Shown: positions 42,718-54,120, counted from the stretch's first letter. The stretch: DNA of 64,000 nt from Linanthus parryae (GCA_023055425.1 JALGPY010000002.1:138069927-138133926), one strand, 5' to 3'. Program-made: numbers and translations. Notes: generated by a model from the sequence alone, not told the origin.

Positions 42718-44418
42718 TGTTCGACGAAATCCCATGTATAGGATATCGCTACAAGTAGTAATCTGGTAAGACCGGAGTCGAATCCACAAGGATTGAGAAA
42801 GAGGGAACACTCTAAGCTAACAACTAAACAACTAAGTAAAATGACTAAAGTAACTTCTCAATGGCTTTAATGCTAGCCAAGCTTCAAATCTACCAAGTAG
42901 AATTTGGTAGAGCAAGGGTTTGTGAGAACTTGCAAAGAAATTAAATGAAAGAAATGAAGAAACTAAGCAAGTAGAGATGAACTAATATCGAAATAGAGTC
43001 TCTAAGATTGAGAGGAGATGTTGGCCTTAGTTGAATTCCCTAGATGTGTTGTGCATGAAACCAACACCCAAACAATTTTCACAACGAAGAATGTAGATTC
43101 TAATGTCGAAGTCAAGTGTGATTCATGAAGAACTCTTGTGAAATTCGAAACTAAATTTTATCAACTATCTAGATGTGTACTTAATCATGAATCCACATTC
43201 AAGATGAAGCTACAATCTAGATTTGTATTCCAACACTTGTTCGAGATGAATCACAAGAGGAACTTCTGAAACTCAATGATTCAACAATCGAATTCACACC
43301 GAACAATATATAAGATCATCAACCTTAGCCAACAACTAGTCTAGCTACTCATGTTCAAGAGCAAAGAAACACAGATATATCAAGCATACTCATGAATGTT
43401 TTCATTAGATTCAAGCTTAAACTCAAGAATACACAAGCTATTCTCAAATTTCAACCCAAGAACTTGCTTCAAATACCAAAATGAAGAACTAAGTCACCAA
43501 TACTTGATTCATACTAGTAGAACTTGATTCAAAACTACACAATACCAATTAATAGCAGCTAATAAACTCAGAAAGTGAAGAACACAGTAGCTACACACAG
43601 TGCACTACCCAGAAACAATCCCACTCCCTCCCCTCTTTGGTAATTCTTGGCTCCGGAATAGCTCAAGAGTGAGATCGTAATCACCAAGAACAACCCAGAA
43701 TCAGAGAAGAACTGAGAGAAGTAGAGGGGCAGAGGTTCGGCTCAGCCAAAGCGTGGGTCGGAGGTTGCTTCTTAAATCTTCACTACGGTTTATATAGACT
43801 TCACCATATGTTTTCCTGGCCTCCAAGGGGTGATCTGAGCCTTCCAATTCATCCCCAACAATCTTTATCGTTTATTTTGAGAAGCTCAAGAACCCTAGGA
43901 CGAATTAGGGATTTTGTCTTCTTTGATTCTTCGGTCGCATTAATGGAAGGGGGATGTAGAGAGTGGGTTGTGGAGCAATTTGGTACCGTAGTGGAGAGAT
44001 TCAGTGAAGATTTTGACTGGTTTTGGGCCGAAGGAAGCTTCGGTGAAGCTTTTGTTGAACAACAATGGCTTCTCTGCGTTCTTCAGGTCGGGGAGAGAGA
44101 AACCCATTCACTGCTGCTGAGTTGTTTGCTGGAAATTGCATCTTGGCCCCCTCTAGTTTGTTGGGGGCTTTAAAAATGCCCCCAACTGGTAGAATCTCTT
44201 CTATGCCCTCCTTAAAACGTTTAGGAAACTGCACCCTGACCCCTAATCCGTTAAAATCTCTTCGTTGCAGCCCTTAAAGACTTCTTAAAACTTCAATTAA
44301 GCCCCCATTCTGCTAGAATCTTCTTCATTTGTCCTTTAACTCTAACTTTAACTTGCAATTTGGTCATGTTGCGTGCTTTGTCTTCTAGTTTAGCCTCTTT
44401 CTCGCTTGATTTCTTCAA
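42718..44418 (+). repeat. tandem unit 5 (about 1700 bp)
   Basis: The most divergent unit, with several small deletions (for example around 43616) and the 70-codon ORF at 44065-44277. Homology to the other units stops at TTTCTTCAAA; the tail follows instead of another TGTTCGACG. Confidence 0.8.
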
Positions 44419-44676
44419 ATTAAGCTTTCCTAAATCTTTCTTCCCGTCTCTTGGCACTCCAAAATCCAAATCTCTTTAGTTCACATTTAAAACTTCCCCA
44501 ATCTAGCCTCTTGCGTTCCAAATTACTTTTTACCGACAAAATAAGATAAAAACAAACAAAACTACGAAAAACAAGCATAAGTCTAGAAAGAGATATAAAA
44601 TAGATAAATCACACATATTAGCAAGTTATGAAGAGTTCATTAACATACTAAAACATGTAATTTTAGATTGTTAACA
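44419..44676 (+). repeat. unique 258-bp tail of the tandem block
   Basis: Occurs once, after unit 5, and carries the CA terminus next to AGTAG. It would be the natural 3' end of an LTR of about 2.0 kb, meaning that only the part before it was amplified. Confidence 0.7.
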
Positions 44677-44681
44677 AGTAG

Positions 44682-45123
44682 CATCGCCTCTAATACAAAA
44701 GTCAATAGTGCTACGGGTGGAAGAAACGTTTACCCCAACTCGCGGATTAATAACCCATCCACAGTATGCAACAAATGTCAAGAGAGAGGACATATAGCGG
44801 CTCAATGTCCCCAACACAATTTGTTCGTTGAGTATGAAGAGTGTGATGAAGAGGATGATGCGTGTCAAGTCCAACCATTAGAGGAACCCCAAGAATCGGG
44901 AGACGACGAAGAGTATTTGGAGGATGATGGGAAGCAAGTAAGTGTCATGAGGTGTATTTTCTCCACGCTAGCCAGATATGATGAGCGGAAGCGGACGAGT
45001 AGCTTTCATACATTTTTGAAATGTGGGGAGAAAGTTTGCAAGATTGTTATCGATGAAGGAAGTACAATGAATGTGGTTTCAAAGCCGGTCGTGGAAACCT
45101 TTTCGAGTTGCTTGGGTCGATAA
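44682..45123 (+). pseudogene. chromovirus zinc knuckle and protease
   Basis: Continues gag-pol after the block. CCHC knuckle CNKCQERGHIAAQC at 44770-44811, an acidic linker, then the protease with [15 protein letters not shown], where the catalytic D-S/T-G reads D-E-G. Stop TAA at 45121-45123 with a frameshift into the RT frame, which overlaps from 45071. Confidence 0.8.
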
Positions 45124-46531
45124 GACCTCACCTCCTGTGAAAGAGAGGTGCATAGTCCCTATTCAAATGGGGCTCTACAAAGAGGACATTGTGTGCGATG
45201 TTCTAGCTATGGACGTAGCTCATGTATTGCTCGGACGTCCTTGGATTTACGATAAAGATGTCACACACTATGGTCGTGATAATACGTATGTGTTCAAGCA
45301 TGGAGATAAGACGATAAAGCTTTACCCAACAAAGCCTTCAGATAAAGATAAGACTGAGTTGAAGAGACCCCACAAGCAAAACCTTCATGTGTTAACCAAG
45401 ATGGATTTTGAGAATGAAAGTAGTGAGACGGGAATAGTTCTTGCCTTGGTGACGAAGAGTATCTTCTCATTTTCCACTGAGCGAATTCCTTCCACCACAC
45501 CAGAAATTGGCAAGTTGTTGGATGAGTTTCAAGATGTGGCTCCCGAAGAGTTACCAAATGCTTTACCACCTATGAGGGATGTTCAACACGCTATCGACCT
45601 AGTTCGAGGACCACAGCTACCAGACTTTCCCTACTACAGGATGAACCCTAAAGAACGTGCAGAGATGAACAAGAAAGTTGAAGGGCTTCTCCATCAAGAT
45701 TTCATTCGTGAAAGCCTTAGCCCTTGTGCAGTTCCAGCCTTATTGACGCCAAAGAAAGATGGTTCTTGGAGAATGTGTGTGGACAGTCGTGCCATCAACC
45801 GAATCACTGTCAAGTACGGGTTTCCCATACCAAGGCTTGACGACATGTTATACCAAATGGTTGGTTCAACATGGTTTTCTAAGCTGGACTTCAAGAGTGG
45901 TTATCACCAGATTCGTATCAGACCTGGAGATGAATGGAAGAATGCTTTCAAAACTCAAGACGGGTTATATGAATGGATGGTAATGCCTTTTGGATTATCC
46001 AATGCTCCGGGTACATTCATGAGGGTTATGAACCAAGTCCTTCGTCCTTATTTGGGGAAGTTTTTGGTTGTATACTTTGATGATATATTGATTTTCAGCA
46101 AGTCAAGGGAAGACCACATGGAGCATCTTCGCTTAGTTCTCACAACGCTACGCGAAGGGAAATTATACCTGAACATAAAGAAATGCTCTTTCCTACAGGA
46201 CAATGTGCTTTTCCTCGGGTTTATCGTCTCTTTTGAAGGGATTTCAGCTGACCCTGACAAGGTTAAAGCTATAAGAGAATGGCCCGAGCCGAAAACCTTT
46301 ACGGAAGTTCGTAGTTTTCACGGACTAGCCACGTTATATCGGAAATTCATAAAGGGATTCAGTTCGATTACAGCCCCGCTCACGGATTGCATGAAGCATG
46401 TTCAAGTAGACCCCAGCAACCACGAAAGCTTTAAGGAGATTAAACTTAGAATGATGGAGGCCCCTGTACTAGGCATCCTGATTTTTCGAAAGTCTTTGAG
46501 GTCTTGTGTGATGCTTCAGGCGTGGGGATAG
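45071..46531 (+). pseudogene. chromovirus protease C-term and reverse transcriptase
   Basis: A 486-codon frame. [15 protein letters not shown] is the end of the protease region. RT motifs follow: [79 protein letters not shown] and the catalytic [11 protein letters not shown] (about 46075-46107). The RT core is complete. The frame is lost near 46473 just before RNase H. Confidence 0.9.
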
Positions 46532-46900
46532 GAGGAGTTCTAAGCCAAGAAGATCACCTTATTTCTTTATTTAGCGAGAAACTCAATGGAGCGAAGTTGA
46601 AGTACTCCACTTATGATAAAGAGTTTTATGCTTTTGTGCGGGCTCTTTGCTATTGGAGGTACTATTTGCTGTCATAGGAGTTTGTTCTTCATTCTGACCA
46701 TCCGGCTCTCAAGTATCTACACTCTCAGCATAATTTGAACTCCATACATGCGAAGTGGGTTGAGTTTCTCCAGGAGTATACATTCGTTCTCAATCACCGT
46801 GTCGGAGTTGAGAATAAGGCTGCTGATGCTCTCAGTCGTGTTGTTTATGTCCTTCAGACCATGAATGTTTAAGTTGTCGGGTTCGAATGGATGAAGGATG
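46475..46900 (+). pseudogene. chromovirus RNase H
   Basis: Read in the frame after the shift: [46 protein letters not shown] and ENKAADALSR, all RNase H landmarks. A TAG at 46677-46679 and a TAA at 46870-46872 interrupt it. Confidence 0.85.
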
Positions 46901-48173
46901 AATATGACACTTGTCTTTACTTTGGTATTTTATATCATGAGGTGAAAGATGGCAATCGACATGATTATGTTGATTTTATCATTCGAGATGGGTACTTGTT
47001 TCGAGGCTCCAAGCTGTGTGTTCCTCGCACGTCAATGAGAACTTCCTGATATGGGAGTTACACGCCGGAGGCCTTGCGGGACATTTTGGTAGAGATAAGA
47101 CAACAGCGCTTGTTGAGGATAGATTCTATTGGCCTTCGCTTAAAAGGGATGTTGCTCGAGGTGTCTCACAGTCTCGGACGTGTCAAGTGTTCAAAGCAAA
47201 GAAGAAAAACACAAGGTTATACACATCGTTGTCTGTCCCACATGAACCCTGGAAGGACCTTAGCATGGATTTTGTTCTTGGCCTGCCCAAGACTGCACGA
47301 CCTCATGATTCCATTTTTGTTTTCGTTGACAGGTTCTCCAAAATGGCACATGTCATTCCTTGCAAGAAGACGGCGGATGCTTCACATGCTGCTAATTTAT
47401 TCTTCAAGGAAGTTGTCCGTTTCCATGGATTACCAACCTCCATTGTGCCATATCGAGATGTTAAGTTCGTTAGCTACTTTTGGAAGAAAATTTGGAAGCT
47501 CTTTGGCACAAATCTCAAATTTTTGTGTGCTTTCCATCCGCAGGCTGATAGTCAAACTGAAGTTGTGAATCGTAGTCTTGGAGATTTGTTACGCTGCCTA
47601 GTTCAAGACAAGCCTGGACTTTTGGATTTCATTCTTCCTACTGCCGAGTTTGCTTACAACAGTTCAGTCAATTGGTCAACAGGAAAGATTCCCTTCGAGA
47701 TAGTTCATGGGGTTGCTCCTCGCCAACCAATTGATCTTGTTCAGCAGCCCATCAATGTTCGTTTCTCGGAATATGCTGTGTCTTTTGCAGAGCATATTCA
47801 TAACTTACATGTTGAAATACGAAGAATAATTGCGATGAGCAATGAGAGCTACCGCCTTGATGCCAACGCACATAGACGGAAGATGGATTTCAATGAAGGG
47901 GATTACATGATAATCCGTGTCCGTCCAGAGTGGTACCCAAAGAATTCATTCAAGAAAATTCATGCTAGGGCAATTGGGCCATATCGCATCCTGCAAAGGC
48001 TTGGACCAAATGCTTATTTGCTGGACTTTCCTTTAGATATGGTGATCAGTCCAGTCTTCAATGTGGAAGATCTCTTTCCTTACCACAGTACATTCCAGCC
48101 TCCAAATGATCCTGCTGGTAATCCTACCGCACCACAAGACTCCGCACCTCGTCCTCCACCACTTCCCACGTAA
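46901..48173 (+). pseudogene. chromovirus integrase, active site damaged
   Basis: Gypsy integrase, open from 47016 to 48173. The zinc region HAGGLAGHFGRDKTT...FYWPSLKRDV is readable, but the CxxC lacks its first Cys (QSRTCQVF). Catalytic residues: Asp in LSMDFVLGLPK is present, the second Asp (usually SDRD) reads VPYRDVKF with Tyr in its place, Glu in SQTEVVNRSLG is present. The C-terminal GPYRILQRLGPNAYLLDFP (GPF/Y) module is kept. A shift near 47030 and the changed Asp make it inactive. Confidence 0.9.
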
Positions 48174-48378
48174 AAAAAAAATGAGCATATTTCAAAAGTA
48201 TTGGATATAGAAGATGTTCTCACAGCTCATGGCAGTGTTCGTCGGTTCTTGGTCAAATGGTGTAACCGTCCGGATATTGATGCAACATGGATTACAGCAG
48301 AAGAGTTTCGCCTTGTTGATCCAGAGTTCTTTAAGTCGCTCTCTCCGAAAGAGAAGTTTTTCAGCCGGGGAGAAAGGA
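48174..48378 (+). pseudogene. chromodomain of the chromovirus
   Basis: In the same frame as integrase but behind a TAA (48171-48173) next to a run of ten A. VLDIEDVLTAHGSVRRFLVK and DATWITAEEF match the chromodomain fold; in this group it is thought to steer integration to particular chromatin. The region runs to the purine tract GGGGAGAAAGGA at 48367-48378. Confidence 0.8.
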
Positions 48379-48656
48379 TGGGGATCAACTTCCTAAAGTC
48401 ATGGACTTTACGAACTAATACCATAGACGCAGGAAAATTGGTCTTTTGGAGGAAGTCTATTTCGAATAAAGGATATGATTTTAGTTATTTCTAGTTATCT
48501 CTTAGTAGTTGAGTAGAAGTGGGAGTTTTCATGTTTCATCTATAAATTGGTAGGATATCAGTCGTTTTTTCAGCTTTTATGATTATTGAATACGATTTCC
48601 TCAAAATTTGAGTTGATTTCAAATATACTTGTTCCTCTTCTTTCGGTTCTACACCA
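48379..48656 (+). repeat. 3' LTR of the chromovirus
   Basis: 278 bp, counterpart of 31889-32165, preceded by the purine tract GGGGAGAAAGGA. Ends TTCTACACCA. Confidence 0.85.
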
Positions 48657-49616
48657 TATCTCCATCACAAGCTTCTACAATCCGAGTGCCACTGGTGAGT
48701 TTGATTTCCCATCTTGAGGGTGACAACGATGTTGAAGGCAGTGTTTGTAAATTGTCCACTTGGCAATAAGTTTGGAATAAACTTAAGGCCCCAGCTCGTA
48801 TAGAAATTACTACATGATTATGATTTTTAATTTTACATTATGCTTTTGAATAGATAACTTTCTACTCCTGTAACTAGAAAAGGAATCAAATTAAGTTGGA
48901 AAATGAAGACCAGATAGCCTACACTGTAGCACCCATCCAACTAAAACTAAAACATATATCAATACCCCAATTGAGACATTGTAGAATAAGCTAAACCTTT
49001 CTTAATATCTTTTTGAGCAAGAGCTAAGATATCAAGGGAATTTATCTTCAAGACACACAACCGACCAAGGAATAATGTGTAGAGACAACCCGTGTAAAGA
49101 GAGCTGACAAGAGGGTACTAGCATTAAGAGAACAACGAAGAAAATGATGATTGATGGATACAAGTGATCTTTCACATTAATGGCATGACATAGCAAGCCC
49201 TGGTCCCTATTTGTCCAGATTTTGCAATATTGGGAGACTACTTGTTATTGCTTGTCTAACCAAGAAGTTCACTTTCTCCGTAGAATAACTTCCAAGCACC
49301 TGTCCTTGGAAAGGAGGCGTAGTTTGAGTAAAGATGAAGACCAAAATTCTGACCAAATAGATTTTTGCATTAGATCTTTAAAATTTAGCTAATGGAGTGA
49401 TTTAACGGTAATGAGCCATATGATGTGGGTAACCAAAAAATAATGCCGGTTGTTGGGTGATTGATAGAAGAATTTTACATAATTTGTTTTGCCAACCATG
49501 GACGAAAAAAGGGAATGGAATAGAGTAGAATTCCACTTGTTCGAGAGGTAACCCAATGACCCAGCCTCTTAGCCGGGTTGACCACCGGTCCGGTTTAATA
49601 ACTAGCAACCAATGAG
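48657..49616 (-). pseudogene. decayed LINE relic, zinc-binding end (minus)
   Basis: Mostly unreadable. On the minus strand near 49250-49150 LPILQNLDK followed by a CHAINVKDH-like piece resembles the zinc-binding segment at the end of plant LINE ORF2. It would be the continuation of 51055-51480 across the solo LTR. Left of about 49000 nothing is recognised. Confidence 0.4.
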
Positions 49617-49621
49617 GTTGG

Positions 49622-51049
49622 TGTAGGGTTTTGATTCATGGATACGCAACGGAAGCATAAACAATCATAAGACCATGAAAAATCCTCCAAGGATCACAAG
49701 TCAAGAGACATAACGATGGTAAGGTTAAGAAATCATAAACACACCTTAGGGTTCTCCTTTGATGACTTCAAACGCGAATTGTGTCACATTCTCTATGGTT
49801 GATCCACGCCTAGAGTTGATCCTAGATCTCCCAAGTCCTTGGTGCTAGCCCGGAAGAGGAAGAGGAAGAAGAATCACGCAAAACGAGACCCAAAAGGAGG
49901 GTCTCGGCCTCCTTATGGCCGACGGGGACGGGGCGGCGGCAAGGGGGCGGTCGGCTCCCTTGTTGCTTGCTCTCTCTCCTTTTGTTCTCTCCCACTCTTT
50001 TTTATGTTCAATAATGAGCATAAGTTATGTGGGAAGGAAGGTAGGAAGGTCATTTATATAGTCCAACAACTCTTTGCCAACTACCGAAAGGACTTATTCT
50101 AGTCCTACTAGAATTCAATTTAGTCCCTTCCTTGCAAATTAGTCCTTACTAAGTTTGCATGGGTTTGCAAAGTGATCCTTCTAATTAATTAATCCAATTA
50201 ATTAATTCCCAAATCTAGTTCAACTCTATATAGCGTGTGACCCCATAGGTTCTATCTAGTTGGTAGCAACTATTTGCTAATATGGAGCGGTTTCTAGCAA
50301 AACATCCATTCTAGCCAACTAATAGAATAGTCGTCTTGACAACCTTTGTACAAGTAATTGTCTCATCCCTTTGTCTCTATATCCGGATTGGACACGAGAC
50401 ATACAAGTCACACTCGTATATCCAATCCATAGTTTCTCGATCCATGGGAATAGCCTTATTCGTGCAAATAACATCAATATCCCATATTGATTTATTTGAG
50501 TCTGGCCAGACATTCTATAAGCACTATCCCTCGAGTGGCCTAGGATATTTGCTCCCGTTATGTGGGAGGGACAAATTCTATCTACGTCCACTACGATCTC
50601 TAAGCTTGCTTCTTATTGTATCCAATACACACCTTTATAACTACCCAGTTACGATGTAGCGTTTGACGCTACCAAGATCACAATAATCCACAACTAGAAT
50701 ATCTAGTGACTTCAAGTCTAAGGATGACAATACAATTGCACCGCGAGAAGCGCTTGTGACTTAACATAACGTGTATGTAGCCCTCTCAGAGATGGGTCAA
50801 TCCAGTGCAACATTCCCTAATGCACACCTATGTGCTGGATCGTGATATCTCCATATCAATCCAACCCCATACTAGTCTATAGATGATTGTCCCATTAATC
50901 ATTATACTTGACTAGGGATATTTAAGATAAACAACCAATTGTAAATATAAGGACTTCATTATATTAAATATCCAATAAATAATAAATGAATTTCTAGCCA
51001 CAAATAATTCATACTAAACTAGATTGCCTCTAGGGCATCTATTCCAACA
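49622..51049 (-). mobile_element. solo LTR, copia-type, 1428 bp
   Basis: Minus-strand start TGTTGGAATAGATGCCCTAG at 51049, end ...CCCTACA at 49622, and a perfect 5-bp duplication GTTGG (49617-49621 and 51050-51054). The start sequence is one I know from LTRs of several plant copia families. There is no internal region, so this is a solo LTR left by recombination. The ORFs inside (49839-50102, 50319-50659) have no domain. Confidence 0.9.
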
Positions 51050-51054
51050 GTTGG

Positions 51055-51934
51055 TATATTTGGAATCAAGAAATCTTGAGTAACACGAACTTCATCCCCC
51101 CCCCCCCCAATAAAAGTAACTGTATGCCATCCGAGTCCTCTCACATGACAAATCCTACTACTAGGACAGATGCCTCTCCATACCCAGTTTGATAGAATGA
51201 ACTCCAGCAAAATGTTTGAGATTTCTTATCCACCAAAAGAATTCTGTTGATAGAGAACATTCTGGTAAGCCCAATGAAGACATTTCTGTGAAAGTCACCA
51301 GCCTAACAGAAATGAGTTAGGCAGGATTAAATAACATGGCAGAATATCGAAGAACTGGCCTAATCAATGTTGTTCTTCCTTCTTTTTTAAACACAAGGCC
51401 CTTCCAATCTAACCTGAAAACTTATTCAGAACCTTCTTTAGAGAAAGTTGGATTCTTTTTGGCTGACTTCTATATCATGCCCTAATATCTTTTGAAGACA
51501 AGATGAACACTATATCTAACAGGTTAACACAAGTCTGCTAAGTGAGAGGGCAGTTTGGACTCACAAAAGAGGCATTGGTGGAAACTAAAAAAGCTACCAA
51601 ACTCATAGCTCCAAGACGCAAACCCGTATCAGAGAGAACTTATAAGAGGAGAACTTTTCAGGAGACTGTCGTCAGAAAATTGAAGTTGGATACCTCAAAA
51701 AATTTTAGGTTCGAATAACTTTTGGTACAAAAAGATGAAAAATAGTTCAAAGCTAAATTATAAACTTCCATATCAAGAATACTCTCTGGTGTTAAAGTGA
51801 ACCTAGTGACTGTTCTGAAAGTCTGCTAAAAAATAAGGTTATATCTTCATAGAGAAAACTGAAGCCAAAGAGCTAGATGAATCATTCCATTGAGAGAGAA
51901 ATAGTTGAAAGTTGTCATCAGCTATAAACTTATA
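51055..51934 (-). pseudogene. decayed LINE relic, RT end (minus)
   Basis: On the minus strand, pieces such as KKVLNKFSG, KKEGRTTLIRPVL (near 51400-51370), EFFWW (near 51240) and GLGWHTVTFIG (near 51130) follow the end of the RT domain of plant LINEs. A C run of 13 lies at 51096-51108. Beyond about 51500 only AT-rich sequence. Confidence 0.5.
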
Positions 51935-52014
51935 CTCCCTCCGTTCCTCCAGTTTCAAAGAAACTGGATGCACAAAGAATAAGGAGCTTTGTTTTTGACC
52001 TTCCAGTCCCTGTG

Positions 52015-52034
52015 ACTCACCAGAAATGGTGAGT
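52015..52034. repeat. stem-loop ACTCACC...GGTGAGT, three copies in the MLE
   Basis: ACTCACCAGAAATGGTGAGT here; the same stem with an AAAAAT loop recurs at 53153-53172 and 53565-53584. Two copies belong to the 412-bp repeat; this one is on its own 80 bp from the left end. Confidence 0.75.
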
Positions 52035-52176
52035 GGAATGCACAGTCACTATTACTAACCCCTGAAGCTAATTTTTCACCTCCAAAAGTAACCTTTCCCA
52101 CCAAAACTTTTAACCAAAAAGAAACAAAATGAAATTTAAATTCCCCCTCCAAATTGGATGTCAAATCCAATCTGGA

Positions 52177-52184
52177 TATAAATA
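52177..52184 (+). promoter_or_regulatory. TATA box of the mariner-like element
   Basis: TATAAATA, about 320 bp upstream of the first transposase ATG, in a leader starting with the element's left terminus. Confidence 0.5.
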
Positions 52185-52497
52185 AGAGGCCTTACAAGCT
52201 GATTTACAACACTTTTACAACCACAAAATTTCTCTGTTCTTGAGAGAGAAACCCAGAAACAACAAAAATAGAAGAATTGGGAAGAAGAGATGAAGAAATC
52301 TAAGAGTTCAATGCCAGCTCTAATACAAACTGTTTCTCCACGTCAGTAATTCCATTCCATCCTCTGCATTTCATCACCACAACATCAAAAGGTAAGTGCT
52401 GATTTCCACACCAACAAGCTTCTCCACTTCATTAAGTAACATTCTACGTGCATTTACATTAATTATGGTCTCATGTTAGAACAAGCACAGAAGCAAC

Positions 52498-52845
52498 ATG
52501 GCAGTAAAAAGGTTGAAAGCAGAGGAGAAAGAATCCATCAAATGTTTCTTGCTCCAACATAGCAACAAGGTTGCAGTTCTTAACACAACAGAAATGAAAC
52601 TAAACAAATATAGTCTTGAAGAAGCTGCGATAAAATGGGGTGTGAGTACGAGAACAATATACACAACCTGGGAAGATATGAGGGGCTGTGACAAGCTGGT
52701 ATTCCTATGTGTTTGAAGCCAAAATATGGAGGCAACAAGAAACCAAGGAGGGCATTAGACCAAGATACAGTGGGAAAAAAGCCGCTAAAAAAAAAAGAAA
52801 AACTATAAGAGGACTTGCAGGTACCTTTATGATTATCATTATTCA
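52498..52845 (+). pseudogene. mariner transposase N-terminal (HTH) part
   Basis: ATG at 52498. LEEAAIKWGVSTRTIYTTWED matches the DNA-binding helix-turn-helix of plant mariner transposases. The frame stops at 52716; TIRGLAGT, a conserved block further on, is readable in another frame near 52805-52828. The 412-bp repeats begin just after, either as an insertion or within an intron (GCAG/GTACC at 52817-52823 could be a splice donor). Confidence 0.7.
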
Positions 52846-52853
52846 TGCTCAAC

Positions 52854-53940
52854 ACTCAGAATTCACTTGTACTACTTCATCACAGTGCTCTCTAGAACAC
52901 AACAAAATCATGTCACTTTATGCACAAATTGAACATGAACTTACAGCTAGATTAGGTACACTCAGAATTCTCAACAAATTTGTCACGGTGCTCTCTAAAA
53001 CCCAACTTAAGCATGTCAAATTATGCATAAGTAGAACATGATTATCTAGTTGCATTAGGAACATCTCAGACTGTAAAAGAATATCATCACAGTGCTTGAT
53101 AAATAACAATTACTCATCATGACAACAAGAAGTTGGGTTAAAGACCCTGAGACTCACCAAAAATGGTGAGTGGTGTGCACATTCACTAATGATAATTCAC
53201 TCATCTCTGCATTACATGTTCACAATTTGATCATCACATGAACTTCTAGAAGTTGTATTATACACACTCAGAATTCACTTGTAATACTTCATCACAGTGC
53301 TCTCTAGAACACAACAGAATCATGTCACTAATGCACAAATTGAACATGAACTTACAGCTAGATTAGGTACACTCAGAATTCTCAACAAATTCGTCGCGGT
53401 GCTCTCTAAAACTCAACTTAAGCATGTCAAATTATGCATAAGTAGAACATGAACATCTAGTTGCATTACGAACATCTCATACTGTACAAGAATATCATCA
53501 CAATGCTTGATAAATAACAATTACTACATCATGACAACAAGGAAGTTGGGTTAAAGACCCTGAGACTCACCAAAAATGGTGAGTGGTGTGCACATTCACT
53601 AATGATAATTTACTCATCTCTGCATTACATGTTCACAATTTGATCATCACATGAACTTTTAGAAGTTGTATTATACACACTCAGAATTCACTTGTACTAC
53701 TTCATCACAGTGCTCTCTAGAACACAACAGAATCATGTCACTTTATGCACAAATTGAACATGAACTTACAGCTAGATTAGGTACACTCAGAATTCTCAAC
53801 AAATTCGTCACGGTGCTCTCTAAACCCAAGTTAAGCCTGTCAAATTATGCATAAGTAGAACATAGACATTTAGTTGCATTAGGAACATCTCAGACTGTAC
53901 AAGAATATCATCAGAGTGCTTGATAGAACACAATAGAATA
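52854..53940. repeat. ~412-bp tandem repeat, 2.6 copies, in the MLE
   Basis: Copies start at 52854, 53265 and 53678 with CACTCAGAATTCACTTGTA. The spacing is 411 and 413 bp and the copies differ at few positions; the third is partial. They separate the two halves of the transposase. Confidence 0.9.
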
Positions 53941-54120
53941 CAGGTCAAATGTTGCACAAGTATGAAATGTAAACTAATTGCATTACACACATTTATTTCC
54001 AGCAAACTTGCATGTTGGCCAGAAAACCATATGGAGGTAGAAGAGGGATAAAGAGCTAAGGTCATCAACAAGTGCAGTATCACCATCTCTGACTGAGGTT
54101 CACATGATTAAAAGGCTGAA

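Larger units (their letters stand above)
34025..44676 (+). mobile_element. 10.65-kb LTR-like block of five tandem 1.75-kb units
   Basis: The block interrupts gypsy gag-pol and is bounded by a perfect 5-bp duplication AGTAG (34020-34024 and 44677-44681). It starts TGTTCGACGAAATCCC and ends TTAGATTGTTAACA, so it has TG...CA retroviral-type ends, yet no protease, RT or integrase is visible. Internally it is five head-to-tail units starting at 34025, 35776, 39200, 40960 and 42718, each beginning with the block's own terminal sequence TGTTCGACGAAATCCC (TGATCGACG in unit 4), then a unique 258-bp tail. The simplest view is a solo LTR (or non-autonomous element) whose first ~1.75 kb was tandemly amplified from its terminal base. 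The phrase GACCGGAGTCGAATCCACAA near each unit start is common in large-LTR plant retrotransposons as I remember them. Unit 2 carries a Mutator-like insertion. Confidence 0.8.
31889..48656 (+). mobile_element. chromovirus-type Ty3/gypsy element, broken and nested
   Basis: Plus-strand element of 16.8 kb, of which 10.65 kb is a foreign block (34025-44676). LTRs of about 277 bp at both ends, primer site for initiator tRNA-Met, gag, CCHC, protease, RT, RNase H, integrase and a chromodomain in gypsy order. The chromodomain makes it a chromovirus. Many frameshifts and stops and a changed integrase active site make it inactive. I could not find a matching 5-bp duplication at 31884-31888 and 48657-48661, so the outer ends have diverged or recombined. 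Confidence 0.9.

Noticed and set aside
34025..44418. A CRISPR array or centromeric satellite
   Set aside because: Units are 1.75 kb, not short repeats with spacers, and the TG...CA ends and duplication tie it to a retroelement insertion.
31884..48661. A target duplication for the chromovirus
   Set aside because: TTCTT/CTTGA on the left does not match TATCT on the right in any plausible register.
49839..50659. ORFs with Arg/Lys- or Ser-rich reading
   Set aside because: Lie wholly in the solo LTR with no domain.
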